Below are positions 1 to 8,356 of a stretch of 64,000 nt of DNA, in pieces. The position numbers were made by a program, and so were the translations under genes. The notes below the pieces were generated by a model, which was not told the origin of the DNA, did no database searches, and saw only the letters and a program-made list of their open reading frames with translations. Location: assembly GCA_936450465.1 (NCBI GenBank), contig OW388294.1, positions 72,964,622-73,028,621 of the forward strand. The letters are read 5' to 3'. The DNA is from Gibbula magus (Eukaryota > Mollusca > Gastropoda > Trochida > Trochidae). Positions within the stretch are counted from its first letter, which is position 1; each line of letters opens with the position of its first letter.

Positions 1-43
1 ATGAACAACAACACGATAACAAGGGTAAAGGTGACATTGCATG

Positions 44-415
44 TCAGCACAGTGTACACTTGAATCCGTTTTTCATATATGTTTTCAGTTCATGAGCAGA
101 TGAAACGGATATCACAGATTCTCCTTTCACATGTGTGAATCTATTAAATGATGGTGCGTGCCATGGATATTTCTGAAGAGGTTTTCTCGTACTCTGCCTT
201 GTTGGGATATTCCTCTGAAACTGACGTTGTCGTTGTACACGTGTGGAGTCTTCCTGACAGGCTGTGACAGTGTTATTCAGATCAGTAACTGAATCTCTCT
301 TCCTGCAGCAGGCACAAGTGACGTTCGATGACACATGGCTCTCCAACCACATCTTAACCTTTTTCATGGCCTTTCGGGAACTGGAAGACATCTTAACATT
401 TCCAGAGTATTCCAT
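44..415 (-). CDS. ORF A of U1, hypothetical 123-aa basic protein
   Basis: I do not recognise this protein. It is basic and hydrophilic. It has a Cys cluster (C34, C36, C37, with C53 further on), an Arg/Gln-rich stretch around residues 59-77 and two Cys near the C terminus (C120, C123). No signal peptide is visible. The start is the first ATG after a minus-strand TATATAAG box (493 to 486) and has strong Kozak context (ACAATGG). A TATA-directed start would fall near 462, giving a leader of about 47 nt. The frame is open in all 28 units. About two dozen different amino-acid changes occur between units against roughly eight silent ones, which resembles neutral drift more than selection. U1, U12 and U13 encode the same protein, used here as reference. 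A 103-codon plus-strand frame overlaps most of it and is treated as antisense. It may be a real small gene or a chance frame in a satellite. Confidence 0.42.
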   Translation of the reverse strand: MEYSGNVKMSSSSRKAMKKVKMWLESHVSSNVTCACCRKRDSVTDLNNTVTACQEDSTRVQRQRQFQRNIPTRQSTRKPLQKYPWHAPSFNRFTHVKGESVISVSSAHELKTYMKNGFKCTLC

Positions 416-485
416 TGTACGTGTACCAAAGGGTGTGTATAGTTTGAAGGATGAAGGTGAAATAATATCTTACAAATATATGCTG

Positions 486-493
486 CTTATATA
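486..493 (-). promoter_or_regulatory. Minus-strand TATA box upstream of ORF A (U1; repeated in every unit)
   Basis: CTTATATA on the plus strand reads TATATAAG on the minus strand, a full TATA consensus. It is 71 nt upstream of the ORF A ATG. The same eight bases occur at the matching place in the units I compared, including U26 and U28 where flanking bases differ. Confidence 0.5.
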
Positions 494-575
494 CACACTA
501 TCAAGACTGTCAAAACACAATGTGAGTAGTGTGAATGCACATGCAGTCAATCAGCACATTTTCCGCTATTTGTAA

Positions 576-623
576 AGATCAAAGGATTGTGATCAAAGGG
601 GAAAGTCCGTCACTTTGATCACA
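576..623 (+). promoter_or_regulatory. Triple TCF/LEF-like cluster with perfect inverted repeat (U1)
   Basis: AGATCAAAGG (576-585), TGATCAAAGG (590s) and an inverted CTTTGATCA (613-621) match the high-affinity TCF/LEF consensus. TGTGATCAAAG (588-598) and CTTTGATCACA (613-623) form an 11-bp perfect inverted repeat around a 14-nt loop. The cluster lies between the two divergent TATA boxes. It recurs in each unit, is shortened in U21 and U22, and has one site broken in U3. Binding is inferred from motif match only. Confidence 0.4.
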
Positions 624-899
624 TGAATTTGGCGGCTATACTTCAAAGAATACTTCAATTAATGAAGGTGATTGGTTTGAATTTTGATTCTTTTCTACTA
701 TCCGGTGCTATCCTTCTACAACTGGCTTTTGATCTCTTCTCCTTCTATTGAAATACAAATAATCCGATTGTGTAGATAATATACGCTTCTGTACACACTC
801 TCATATTGTAAAAACGTACTCATTTATTTCGTTGTTAAAAGATCATGTTACCAGGTAAGAGTATGTTTGGATACATAAACTCATGTTTTATGGTCTGGA

Positions 900-905
900 T
901 ATAAG
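900..905 (+). promoter_or_regulatory. Plus-strand TATA-like box upstream of ORF B (U1)
   Basis: GGATATAAGAC lies about 50 nt upstream of the ORF B ATG. It is changed in U2 and U14 (GAAATAAG) and in U6 (TTTAAATAAG), so it is less constant than the minus-strand box. Confidence 0.35.
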
Positions 906-956
906 ACATTGACATCGTCGAACCCCTGTTAAACTCTTCATGTTCAGTGAGCAGTT

Positions 957-1388
957 ATGAATCTTTATAGTACATGTATCATTGGCAATGAACCCGGTTT
1001 TTCTAGATCAACACGGAATGGTCAGAACATGTCCGATTCAACAAAGAACAGTGATGGTTATGAACCCATGGAAAATCCACGTCTCAGCCATTCTTCCTGT
1101 TCAGTAAGGACCAGTGTGTATCATGGTCCCTCACAAAAACTTCAAATGTCTGAAAGACCTCGGCAAATTATGCAAGACTCTAGTCAGGAGGACATGTTGT
1201 TGAATGAAACTAGTCAACTATCAAAATCCCCAAGAAGCAAACCAGTTTTAGGCATCCGTGCTAAAATAATTCAAAGCAACCTAGTTCAGAATGGAAATCA
1301 AGATACCTTCATCAAGAAAGAATTTAGAAACATTGAGGTATTCGTCTTTGAGAATGTAACAGCTTTCAAAAGAGGAAGTTTTGGCTGA
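957..1388 (+). CDS. ORF B of U1, hypothetical 143-aa Ser/Asn/Gln-rich protein
   Basis: I do not recognise this protein. It is hydrophilic and rich in Ser, Asn, Gln and Arg, and looks largely disordered. The ATG follows a plus-strand TATAAG (900-905) by about 50 nt and is preceded by an in-frame TGA at 948-950, so the start is well bounded. AATAAA signals follow at 1520-1525 and 1628-1633. Other units end at codon 126, 130, 133, 143, 155 or 162, depending on indels and on whether codon 144 is TGA or AGA. Three units have TAG at codon 77. Most differences between units change amino acids, so selection on the protein is not evident. An 83-codon minus-strand frame overlaps its 3' part and is treated as antisense. 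Confidence 0.35.
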   Translation: MNLYSTCIIGNEPGFSRSTRNGQNMSDSTKNSDGYEPMENPRLSHSSCSVRTSVYHGPSQKLQMSERPRQIMQDSSQEDMLLNETSQLSKSPRSKPVLGIRAKIIQSNLVQNGNQDTFIKKEFRNIEVFVFENVTAFKRGSFG

Positions 1389-1519
1389 AAGACCATGCGG
1401 AAATCGGTCCATCCAGTCCACAAACAAACTTTCACAGTCGTCTAGTTGTTTTACAATCAAATATTTGATAGTGCTATGTTCTGAAAACTGTTGATTTTGT
1501 AAAAATCCCATTGAAGCCA

Positions 1520-1633
1520 AATAAAAATACAATGATTTTTCAATTGGTGTATATGATGTGTGATCTGGTATTTTCTCTAGTCAGAAAGTTGTGTTGTCTC
1601 CGTGTACATTGACAAGTTCACTCAAGGAATAAA
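1520..1633 (+). terminator. Plus-strand poly(A) signals after ORF B (U1)
   Basis: Two AATAAA motifs, 132 and 240 nt past the ORF B stop, followed by T-rich and GT-containing sequence (TTGTTTTTCAC, CTGTGTTC). Confidence 0.4.
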
Positions 1634-1664
1634 AACAAAGGAATATCAAATTGTTTTTCACTCT

Positions 1665-1670
1665 TTTATT
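1665..1670 (-). terminator. Minus-strand poly(A) signal for U2 ORF A
   Basis: TTTATT on the plus strand is AATAAA on the minus strand, followed there by a T-rich stretch. It would give an unspliced ORF A transcript of about 0.6 kb. Confidence 0.4.
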
Positions 1671-1830
1671 ATCTGTGTTCAACAAAGGTGACTTTCAATA
1701 TTATAAAATAACCTTTCGCAAAGGCAAACAAAGTAATATCGCATATAATACATCAACAACATAGGATTATTGAAAATAGCAATGAAAATGAACAACAACA
1801 CGATAACAAGGGTAAAGGTGACATTGCATG

Positions 1831-2202
1831 TCAGCACAGTGTACACTTCAATCCGTTTTTCATATATGTTTTCAGTTCATGAGCAGATGAAACGGATATC
1901 ACAGATTCTCCTTTCACGTGTGTGAATCTATTAAATGATGGTGCGTGCCATGGATATTTCTGAAAAGGTTTTCTCGTACTCTGCCTTGTTGGGATATTCC
2001 TCTGAAACTGACGTTGTCGTTGTACACGTGTGGAGTCTTCCTGACAGGCTGTGACAGTGTTATTCAGATCAGTAACTGAATCTCTCTTCCTGCAGCAGGC
2101 ACAAGTGACGTTCGATGACACATGGCTCTCCAACCACATCTTAACCTTTTTCATGGCCTTTCGGGAACTGGAAGACATCTTAACATTTCCAGAGTATTCC
2201 AT
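1831..2202 (-). CDS. ORF A of U2
   Basis: 123 codons. Differs from the U1 protein by L80F and F118L. A minus-strand AATAAA lies at 1670-1665, about 160 nt past the stop. Confidence 0.4.
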   Translation of the reverse strand: MEYSGNVKMSSSSRKAMKKVKMWLESHVSSNVTCACCRKRDSVTDLNNTVTACQEDSTRVQRQRQFQRNIPTRQSTRKPFQKYPWHAPSFNRFTHVKGESVISVSSAHELKTYMKNGLKCTLC

Positions 2203-2745
2203 TGCACGTGTACCAAAGGGTGTGTATAGTTTGAAGGATGAAGGTGAAATAATATCTTACAAATATCAGCTGCTAATATACACACTATCAAGACTGTCAA
2301 AACACAATGTGAGTAGTGTGAATGCACATGCAGTCAATCATCACATTTTCGGCTATTTGTAAAGATCAAAGGATTGTGATCAAAGGGGAAAGTCCGTCAC
2401 TTTGATCACATGCATTTCGCGGCAATACTTCAAAGAATACTTCAATTAATGAAGGTGATTGGTTTGAATGTTGATTCTTTTCTACTATCCGTTGCTATCC
2501 TTCTACAATTGGCTTTTGATCTCTTCTCCTGCTATTGAAATACAAATAATCCGATTGTGTAGATAATATACGCTTCTTTACACACTCTCATATTTTAAAA
2601 ACGTACTCATTTATTTCGTTGTTAAAAGATCATGTTACCAGGTAAGAGTATGTTTCGATACATATAAACTCATTTTTTATGGTCTGGAAATAAGACATTG
2701 ACATCGTCGAACCCCTGTTAAACTCTTCATGTTCAGTGAGCAGTT

Positions 2746-3177
2746 ATGAATCTCTATAGTAAATGTATCATTGGCAATGAACCCGGTTTTTCTAGATCAA
2801 CACGGAATGGTCAGAAGATGTCCGATTCAACAAAGAACAGTGATGGTTATGAACCCATGGAAAATCCACGTCTCAGCCATTCTTCCTGTTCAGTAAGGAC
2901 CAGTGTGTATCATGGTCCCTCACAAAAACTTCAAATGTCTGAAAGACCTCGGCAAATTATGCAAGACTCTAGTCAGGAGGACATGTTGTTGAATGAAACT
3001 AGTCAACTATCAAAATCCCCAAGAAGCAAACCAGTTTTAGGCATCCGTGCTAAAATAATTCAAAGCAACCTAGTTCAGAATGGAAATCAAGATACCTTCA
3101 TCAAGAAAGAATTTAGAAACATTGAGGTATTCGTTTTTGAGAATGTGACAGCTTTCAAAAGAGGAAGTTTTGGCTGA
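2746..3177 (+). CDS. ORF B of U2
   Basis: 143 codons with T6K and N-to-K in the NGQ(N/K)MSD segment. The upstream TATA-like element is weakened to GAAATAAG. Confidence 0.32.
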   Translation: MNLYSKCIIGNEPGFSRSTRNGQKMSDSTKNSDGYEPMENPRLSHSSCSVRTSVYHGPSQKLQMSERPRQIMQDSSQEDMLLNETSQLSKSPRSKPVLGIRAKIIQSNLVQNGNQDTFIKKEFRNIEVFVFENVTAFKRGSFG

Positions 3178-3619
3178 AAGACCATGCGGAAATCGGTCCA
3201 TCCAGTCCACAAACAAACTTTCACAGTCGTCTAGTTGTTTTACAATCAAATATTTGATAGTGCTATGTTCTGAAAACTGTTGATTTTGTAAAAATCCCAT
3301 TGAAGCCAAATAAAAATACAATGATTTTTCAATTGGTGTATATGATGTGTGATCTGGTATTTTCTCTAGTCGGAAAGTTGTGTTGTCTCCGTGTACATTG
3401 ACAAGTTCACTCAAGGAATAAAAACAAAGGAATATCAAATTGTTTTTCACTCTTTTATTATCTGTGTTCAACAAAGGTGACTTTCAATATTATAAAATAA
3501 CCTTTCGCAAAGGCAAACAAAGTAATATCGCATATAATACATCAACAACATAGGATTATTGAAAATAGCAATGAAAATGAACAACAACACGATAACAAGG
3601 GTAAAGGTGACATTGCATG

Positions 3620-3991
3620 TCAGCACAGTGTACACTTGAATCCGTTTTTCATATATGTTTTCAGTTCATGAGCAGATGAAACGGATATCACAGATTCTCC
3701 TTTCACATGTGTGAATCTATTAAATGATGGTGCGTGCCATGGATATTTCTGAAGAGGTTTTCTCGTACTCTGCCTTGTTGGGATATTCCTCTGAAACTGA
3801 CGTTGTCGTTGTACACGTGTGGAGTCTTCCTGACAGGCTGTGACAGTGTTATTCAGATCAGTAACTGAATCTCTCTTCCTGCAGCAGGCACAAGTGACGT
3901 TCGATGACACATGGCTCTCCAACCACATCTTAACCTTTTTCATGGCCTTTCGGGAACTGGAAGACATCTTAACATGTCCAGAGTATTCCAT
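3620..3991 (-). CDS. ORF A of U3, downstream of LINE 1
   Basis: 123 codons, N6H. The LINE 3' end (4050) is 58 nt upstream of the ATG, so the unit's own TATA box is now 7 kb away on the far side of the LINE. Confidence 0.38.
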   Translation of the reverse strand: MEYSGHVKMSSSSRKAMKKVKMWLESHVSSNVTCACCRKRDSVTDLNNTVTACQEDSTRVQRQRQFQRNIPTRQSTRKPLQKYPWHAPSFNRFTHVKGESVISVSSAHELKTYMKNGFKCTLC

Positions 3992-4038
3992 TGTACGTGT
4001 ACCAAAGGGTGTGTATAGTTTGAAGGATGAAGGTGAAA

Positions 4039-4049
4039 TAATATCTTAC
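4039..4049. repeat. Target site duplication, LINE copy 1, element 3' side
   Basis: TAATATCTTAC, identical to 10953-10963. Uninterrupted class A units have a single copy (463-473 in U1). Confidence 0.92.
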
Positions 4050-4560
4050 GTTGTTGTTGCATCAAGTGCTTAATGTCGCCTTCGCCCGTTAGGCATTTCG
4101 GCAGACAGTGTCACATTGACACACATGAAAGAAAAGATTTCCAGAAGGCTAGGGTCCTGGAAAGGGCGTTCCACCTAGGAACTCATGGGGAAGATGTTAC
4201 CGGGTGTGTCACGAACAAAGTAGGCAGTTCACTTTGTTCAGGCAATTTCTATTTGGCCGTTTGGGTGATATAATTGTGCTGTTAATGTTGCGTCCCTCTA
4301 CTAGGCTGATCTTATAGGCGATTTCTATTACCCGGAGGTGCTAGTGTTTGGGCAGGGAGAAAGACCACAGTGTCAAGGTGGCTGAACATTGTGGTGAAAC
4401 CTGCGAGCTTCGGCTGGAACTAGCTAGCCAGGGGTGTTACTACATTGTTTTAATGTGGCATTGCACCCCACCTTATTGGCTGTTTATAAGGATGCCGAGC
4501 CCCTGGCGGGATTCGAACGAACGTGCCAACCACTGCACTACCCCACCGGACCCGCGGCAC
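4050..4560 (-). mobile_element. SINE-like 3' module of LINE copy 1
   Basis: 511 bp, closely matching the solo SINE at 53900-54406. On the minus strand it starts with a tRNA-like head: an A-box-like TAGTGCAGTGG (4540-4530) and a B-box-like GTTCGAATCCC (4518-4508). These are only 11 nt apart, much closer than in a real tRNA. It ends in (CAA)3. It follows ORF2 after 15 nt, so it effectively serves as the LINE 3' UTR. Confidence 0.75.
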
Positions 4561-4575
4561 ATTGATATATTTCTT

Positions 4576-7500
4576 TCATATACACTGGCCAAGGTCACTT
4601 TTCAGGAGGAGGTTGGATAAGGGCTTGTACATTTTTTGATGTTGCGAGTGCGCCAGCAGTAGCTTCGCTGTCAATGTACTTTCTCCAATCTCCTCCCTGA
4701 GTGCTTTGCGGGCCATTTCGAAACTAGGACATTCCAGTAAGACATGAGTGACACTGGCCTTGACGTGGCATGTTTGACAATTTAGGTACGAGGAGCGTGT
4801 TGCACCGAGTCTAAGTCTGGTGATCATTGTGTCTAACTGCCTGTTGTGTTTCGAGTGCATAGGTCTCGATTTCACACTGGGGCGTAGACTATGAAGCCAC
4901 CGGCCTTTAGGACTGGTGTCCCATACCTTCTGCCACTTCTTAGAGATTGAGTTTCTGATCATACTTTTGATTTCGCTTTTTGAATAAGGATAATCAGAAA
5001 TATGCTCTATCTCTAAGCCCTGACGTGCCAGTTTGTCAGCTCTTTCATTGCCTGGAATGTCTATGTGAGACGGTATCCAACATAGCTGTATCTCTTTTCC
5101 GTGAATATATTTGAGCTTGTGGAGGAGTTCTAATATATCACGTAGGGTATCTGGTCTACTGGCTGAGTTTTTTGTGGTCAGGGACTCCAATGCACTAAGG
5201 GAATCAGACAGTATTACTATCTGTCTATCTCTTAAATCTCGAGAGATTCTGAGTGCAGGGTGTATGGCCTCAAGTTCAGCTGTATATACAGATTGCCCAT
5301 TGGGGATGCGTACTGAGATACTTTGGGTATCGGATGTGCGTGCAGAGCTAATTAGGATACCATAGGCAGTTCTATTTCTCACTGGGTCCTTTGAGCCGTC
5401 AGTGTATATGTGTGCCGCGGACTCATAGAGACTGTCTATCCTGCTAAGCGCAATGCTTCGTAGCAACAGAGGGTTCTCACTTTTTGGCACTTCCTTAGTG
5501 AGACTGGTGTCTACATTTGGGGCCTGGAGTATCCACGGGGGTACCAATCCTGGTTTAAGACTTTCAGGGGGGTCTACAGTGTCACACTCGTGTTCTCGCC
5601 TTAGCAGTTGCACCCTCAACCCGCATGGCATCATGGAGGGTTTTTTGCGTGCAAGTGCTACGAGGTTCTTACTGAAGATATCCCCCGTCCATATCTTTTT
5701 AACCAATGGATTAGTACTCCTACTCCAGAAGTTTAAGGTCAATTGTTCTCTCCTTAAATCGAGTGGGAGCTCCCCTGTTTCCACTAAAAGGGCATGGAGG
5801 GAGGTTCTGGGCATTGCTCCCGTCACCAATTTAAGAGCTTTGTATTGAATCGAATCTAGTCGCTTCAGAGTCGATGGGGCAGCACTGTGGTAAGCCTCAC
5901 ACCCATAATCTATTTTGCTTCGAATAAGTGACTTGTAGAGGGTGAGCAACGTGTCACTGTTTGCTCCCCATGAAGTCCCTGACACTGCTCGCATTACGTT
6001 CAGGTCGCCTTGACATCTTACTGCCACGTGGTCAATGTGTTTTGACCACGTAAGATGTTGGTCAAAGACGACACCGAGAAATTTCGCTTCTTTCTCGAAT
6101 GCGACAGTCTTGCCCTTAAGTTGAAGCCTGGGTGTGCAGCTTACCCGGTTGCCTTTCCGTCTGAATACAACCCCCACTGTTTTCTCAGGAGAGATAATGA
6201 ACCCCCATTTGTCACACCAATTTTCGACACCATCGAGTGATTCCTGCAGCAATGTTCTAATTTTGGAAATCTCTCGGTGTCTCACCCAAACTGCCCCATC
6301 ATCAGCAAACTTTGAGGTGTTGATATACTTGCGTTCATGTACATGTTCAAAGAGATCGTCTATCATAATGTTGAAAAGCGTTGGGCTGATAATGCTTCCC
6401 TGAGGAGTGCCATTATCTAAACTGTGTCGCTCTGACAGTTTATCTCCAACCAACACTGATATTGATCGATTCTCAAGGAAACTTTGAACATAATTTGCCA
6501 TTTTCCCTTTTATACCAACATTCTCAAGTTTGGAGAGGAGTCCATCATGCCATACCATGTCAAAAGCCTTGCTAAAATCAATAAAGACAGCAGCTAGATA
6601 TTCTTTTCTTAGTTGCGCAGTCTTTATGTCATTTTCCAGGCGCAGAATATGGTCAAGACAAGAACGTTGCGGCCGAAAACCGCTCTGGTCATGAGTTAAC
6701 AGCCCTTGTGACTCTAAGTGGTACCTTAGGCGTTTGTTCACCATTGCCTCCATCGCTTTGCACAAGTTTGATGTAAGGGAAATCGGGCGATAGGGGTTGG
6801 CCGAGGCCGCCTCCTTGCCCGGTTTAAGGAGTGGTATTACTGAAGCATGTTTCCATGCGACAGGTACCTCTCCTATATCCCAAATCTTATTGTACAGTTT
6901 GATGAGGACGCCGATGATACCATCTGGTAACCTCTTAAGCATCTCATAGCTGACCATATCTTCACCTGGGCAAGTTGCTTTTCTGTTATGAATAGCATCT
7001 TTGAACTCTTCTACCGTGAAGCTGTAGTTAAAAGATAAGCCACACTGGGGGGGCTGTTTGGGTGGTTTGACTAACTTCTCTGACTTTTTAAATTCAACAG
7101 AGAAGCTATCATTGCTACTGACAGAGGCAAAGTGTTTGGCTAAAGTACTTGCTTTTTCTTTGATTGTTTTAGTGCCAGCTAATTTGGGAATGATCTGTGT
7201 TTTGCGTTTCCCTCTTATAGCATGTACTTTTTGCCAGACAGTCCTTGAGTTAGTTTTCTCATTTAACGTGCCACAGAATTCCTGCCAAGATTTTATCTTA
7301 GCTTTTGAAATTAATTCTTTGACTCGTTGCCTCGCCAGACATACTTCTCCTTTAGCAGATCGGTCACGTTTAGCCCTGTTCAATGCCTTTTTCCTAAGTT
7401 TTCGCGCTCTGGCTATTTCCTGATTCCACCAGGGGACCGATTTTACTCGTCCCCCTGATTTCCTCATTGGAATTGAAGCCCTGGATGCTTTCATCAGCGC

Positions 7501-8316
7501 TAAAGTTAGGTTTGAACAGAAAGTGTGGATATCATCAGACACTATTTCAGTTGGGTCGATCTTATTACACTCCAATCTGAACTTTGACCAATCTGCACGG
7601 GAGAAATCCCACTTTTCTGAGGGGGTGCATTCTTCCTCTAGGAGTGGTGGGATACCTAGTTGAGTGAAACACGGGCAGTGATCACTCCCCCATGTGTCAT
7701 CATGAACCTGCCAGACGCAGTCTGTGGCTAAGTCTTTTGTGGCAATAGCGAGGTCTATGGCCGACCATGTTCCGTAGTTGACACAATGTCTAGTTGGGGT
7801 ACCATCATTCAGTATAACGAGTCCCTCGGACTCGACCCAGTCCTCCACCATCCGCCCATGTGGGTCAGATCGGGTGGTGCTTTCACCCCACAGGCTGCTG
7901 TGGGCGTTGAAATCACCTAGGATTAGGCCTGAACTTCCCACCAAGTCACTGAGTTTTTTAAGTTCAGCAATTGTGGTGGGTGTTGTTACCCTATGATAAA
8001 CATTGGCGATGCGGATTCTTTTACTATTTGCCAAAACGACTGAGATGACCTGGGTTTCTAGGTTTCCCACCTTAGCTTCAATCTGAGTGGAGGTACAGTT
8101 GTCTGCAACCAACGTTACCAATCCACCACCCCTATTGTCTCTGTCTTTTCGGTATGTTATATACCCAGGAATCTGAAACTTCGCACTCTTTCCCAATTTA
8201 GCCTCTTGTATAAGGATAATATTGGGTTTCAGAACCTGCTGTCTGACTAAGGCGTTGAGTTCGTGGCCGTTCGATCTCAGTCCATTGGCATTCCATTGTA
8301 TCATTTGCAGTGCCAT
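4576..8316 (-). CDS. LINE copy 1 ORF2, endonuclease / reverse transcriptase / RNase H, 1,246 aa
   Basis: Intact retrotransposition polyprotein. The N-terminal APE-type endonuclease shows N9/N11 (WNANG), E38 (LIQEAK), GDFNAH near 137 and GSDHCP near 211. The RT has PISLTS near 508, FIDFSKAFD near 578, GTPQGSIISP near 640 and catalytic FADD near 670. RNase H has YTDGSK near 970, AELEAIH near 1013, SDSLSALE near 1037 and IPSHIDIPGNERAD near 1082. A C-X2-C...H-X4-C motif (CQTCH...HVLLEC) lies near 1187, as is common in this superfamily. Relative to copy 2 it has NPYRP for NSYRP and AIHPAL for AIHHAL. The proline in the RNase H helix is unusual and could weaken that domain. The stop codon is 15 nt before the tRNA-like 3' module. 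Confidence 0.94.
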   Translation of the reverse strand: MALQMIQWNANGLRSNGHELNALVRQQVLKPNIILIQEAKLGKSAKFQIPGYITYRKDRDNRGGGLVTLVADNCTSTQIEAKVGNLETQVISVVLANSKRIRIANVYHRVTTPTTIAELKKLSDLVGSSGLILGDFNAHSSLWGESTTRSDPHGRMVEDWVESEGLVILNDGTPTRHCVNYGTWSAIDLAIATKDLATDCVWQVHDDTWGSDHCPCFTQLGIPPLLEEECTPSEKWDFSRADWSKFRLECNKIDPTEIVSDDIHTFCSNLTLALMKASRASIPMRKSGGRVKSVPWWNQEIARARKLRKKALNRAKRDRSAKGEVCLARQRVKELISKAKIKSWQEFCGTLNEKTNSRTVWQKVHAIRGKRKTQIIPKLAGTKTIKEKASTLAKHFASVSSNDSFSVEFKKSEKLVKPPKQPPQCGLSFNYSFTVEEFKDAIHNRKATCPGEDMVSYEMLKRLPDGIIGVLIKLYNKIWDIGEVPVAWKHASVIPLLKPGKEAASANPYRPISLTSNLCKAMEAMVNKRLRYHLESQGLLTHDQSGFRPQRSCLDHILRLENDIKTAQLRKEYLAAVFIDFSKAFDMVWHDGLLSKLENVGIKGKMANYVQSFLENRSISVLVGDKLSERHSLDNGTPQGSIISPTLFNIMIDDLFEHVHERKYINTSKFADDGAVWVRHREISKIRTLLQESLDGVENWCDKWGFIISPEKTVGVVFRRKGNRVSCTPRLQLKGKTVAFEKEAKFLGVVFDQHLTWSKHIDHVAVRCQGDLNVMRAVSGTSWGANSDTLLTLYKSLIRSKIDYGCEAYHSAAPSTLKRLDSIQYKALKLVTGAMPRTSLHALLVETGELPLDLRREQLTLNFWSRSTNPLVKKIWTGDIFSKNLVALARKKPSMMPCGLRVQLLRREHECDTVDPPESLKPGLVPPWILQAPNVDTSLTKEVPKSENPLLLRSIALSRIDSLYESAAHIYTDGSKDPVRNRTAYGILISSARTSDTQSISVRIPNGQSVYTAELEAIHPALRISRDLRDRQIVILSDSLSALESLTTKNSASRPDTLRDILELLHKLKYIHGKEIQLCWIPSHIDIPGNERADKLARQGLEIEHISDYPYSKSEIKSMIRNSISKKWQKVWDTSPKGRWLHSLRPSVKSRPMHSKHNRQLDTMITRLRLGATRSSYLNCQTCHVKASVTHVLLECPSFEMARKALREEIGESTLTAKLLLAHSQHQKMYKPLSNLLLKSDLGQCI

Positions 8317-8356
8317 TATGACTTATTTGAGCTTAAATTGACAGCTTAATAATTGC

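Larger units (their letters stand above)
416..956. other. Divergent intergenic region of U1
   Basis: AT-rich spacer between ORF A and ORF B. It holds both TATA boxes, the TCF-like cluster, the retroelement target (463-473) and a CCAG|GTAAGAGT donor-like site near 852. The equivalent spacer in every unit has this layout. Confidence 0.5.
1..1787 (+). repeat. Array unit U1 (class A, 1,787 bp)
   Basis: Reference unit for this annotation. From left to right it holds ORF A on the minus strand, the minus-strand TATA box, the TCF-like cluster, the plus-strand TATA box, ORF B and the poly(A) signals. It corresponds to U13 at an offset of 28,531. Confidence 0.95.
1389..1830. other. Convergent 3' region between U1 ORF B and U2 ORF A
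   Basis: AT-rich. It has plus-strand AATAAA at 1520-1525 and 1628-1633 and minus-strand AATAAA at 1670-1665, so transcripts from the two strands would overlap at their 3' ends. The rest has no feature I can name. The same region follows ORF B in each unit. Confidence 0.45.
1788..3576 (+). repeat. Array unit U2 (class A, 1,789 bp)
   Basis: It pairs with U14 at an offset near 28,530. The plus-strand TATA box is changed to GAAATAAG. It carries the G (3372) that turns a usual minus-strand TGA into CGA and opens a longer minus frame. Confidence 0.95.

Noticed and set aside
264..575. 103-codon plus-strand frame present in most units
   Set aside because: It lies antisense to ORF A for most of its length, has no promoter in front of it and is lost in U26 and U28 by a one-base insertion. 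I keep it only as part of an alternative spliced model.
1281..1532. 83-codon minus-strand frame overlapping the end of ORF B
   Set aside because: Antisense to ORF B, variable in length between units and without a clear promoter. Listed only in the finding on U2 and U14.
4508..4540. Possible tRNA gene
   Set aside because: The A- and B-box-like motifs are only 11 nt apart and no anticodon arm fits between them. This is a tRNA-derived retroposon head.
4073..4620. 66- and 90-codon plus-strand frames in the SINE module
   Set aside because: They are antisense to the retroelement module and move with it, so they are chance frames.
5111..7996. Several plus-strand frames of 60-130 codons inside the LINE
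   Set aside because: They are opposite-strand shadows of ORF2, where the endonuclease, RT and RNase H motifs define the true frame.
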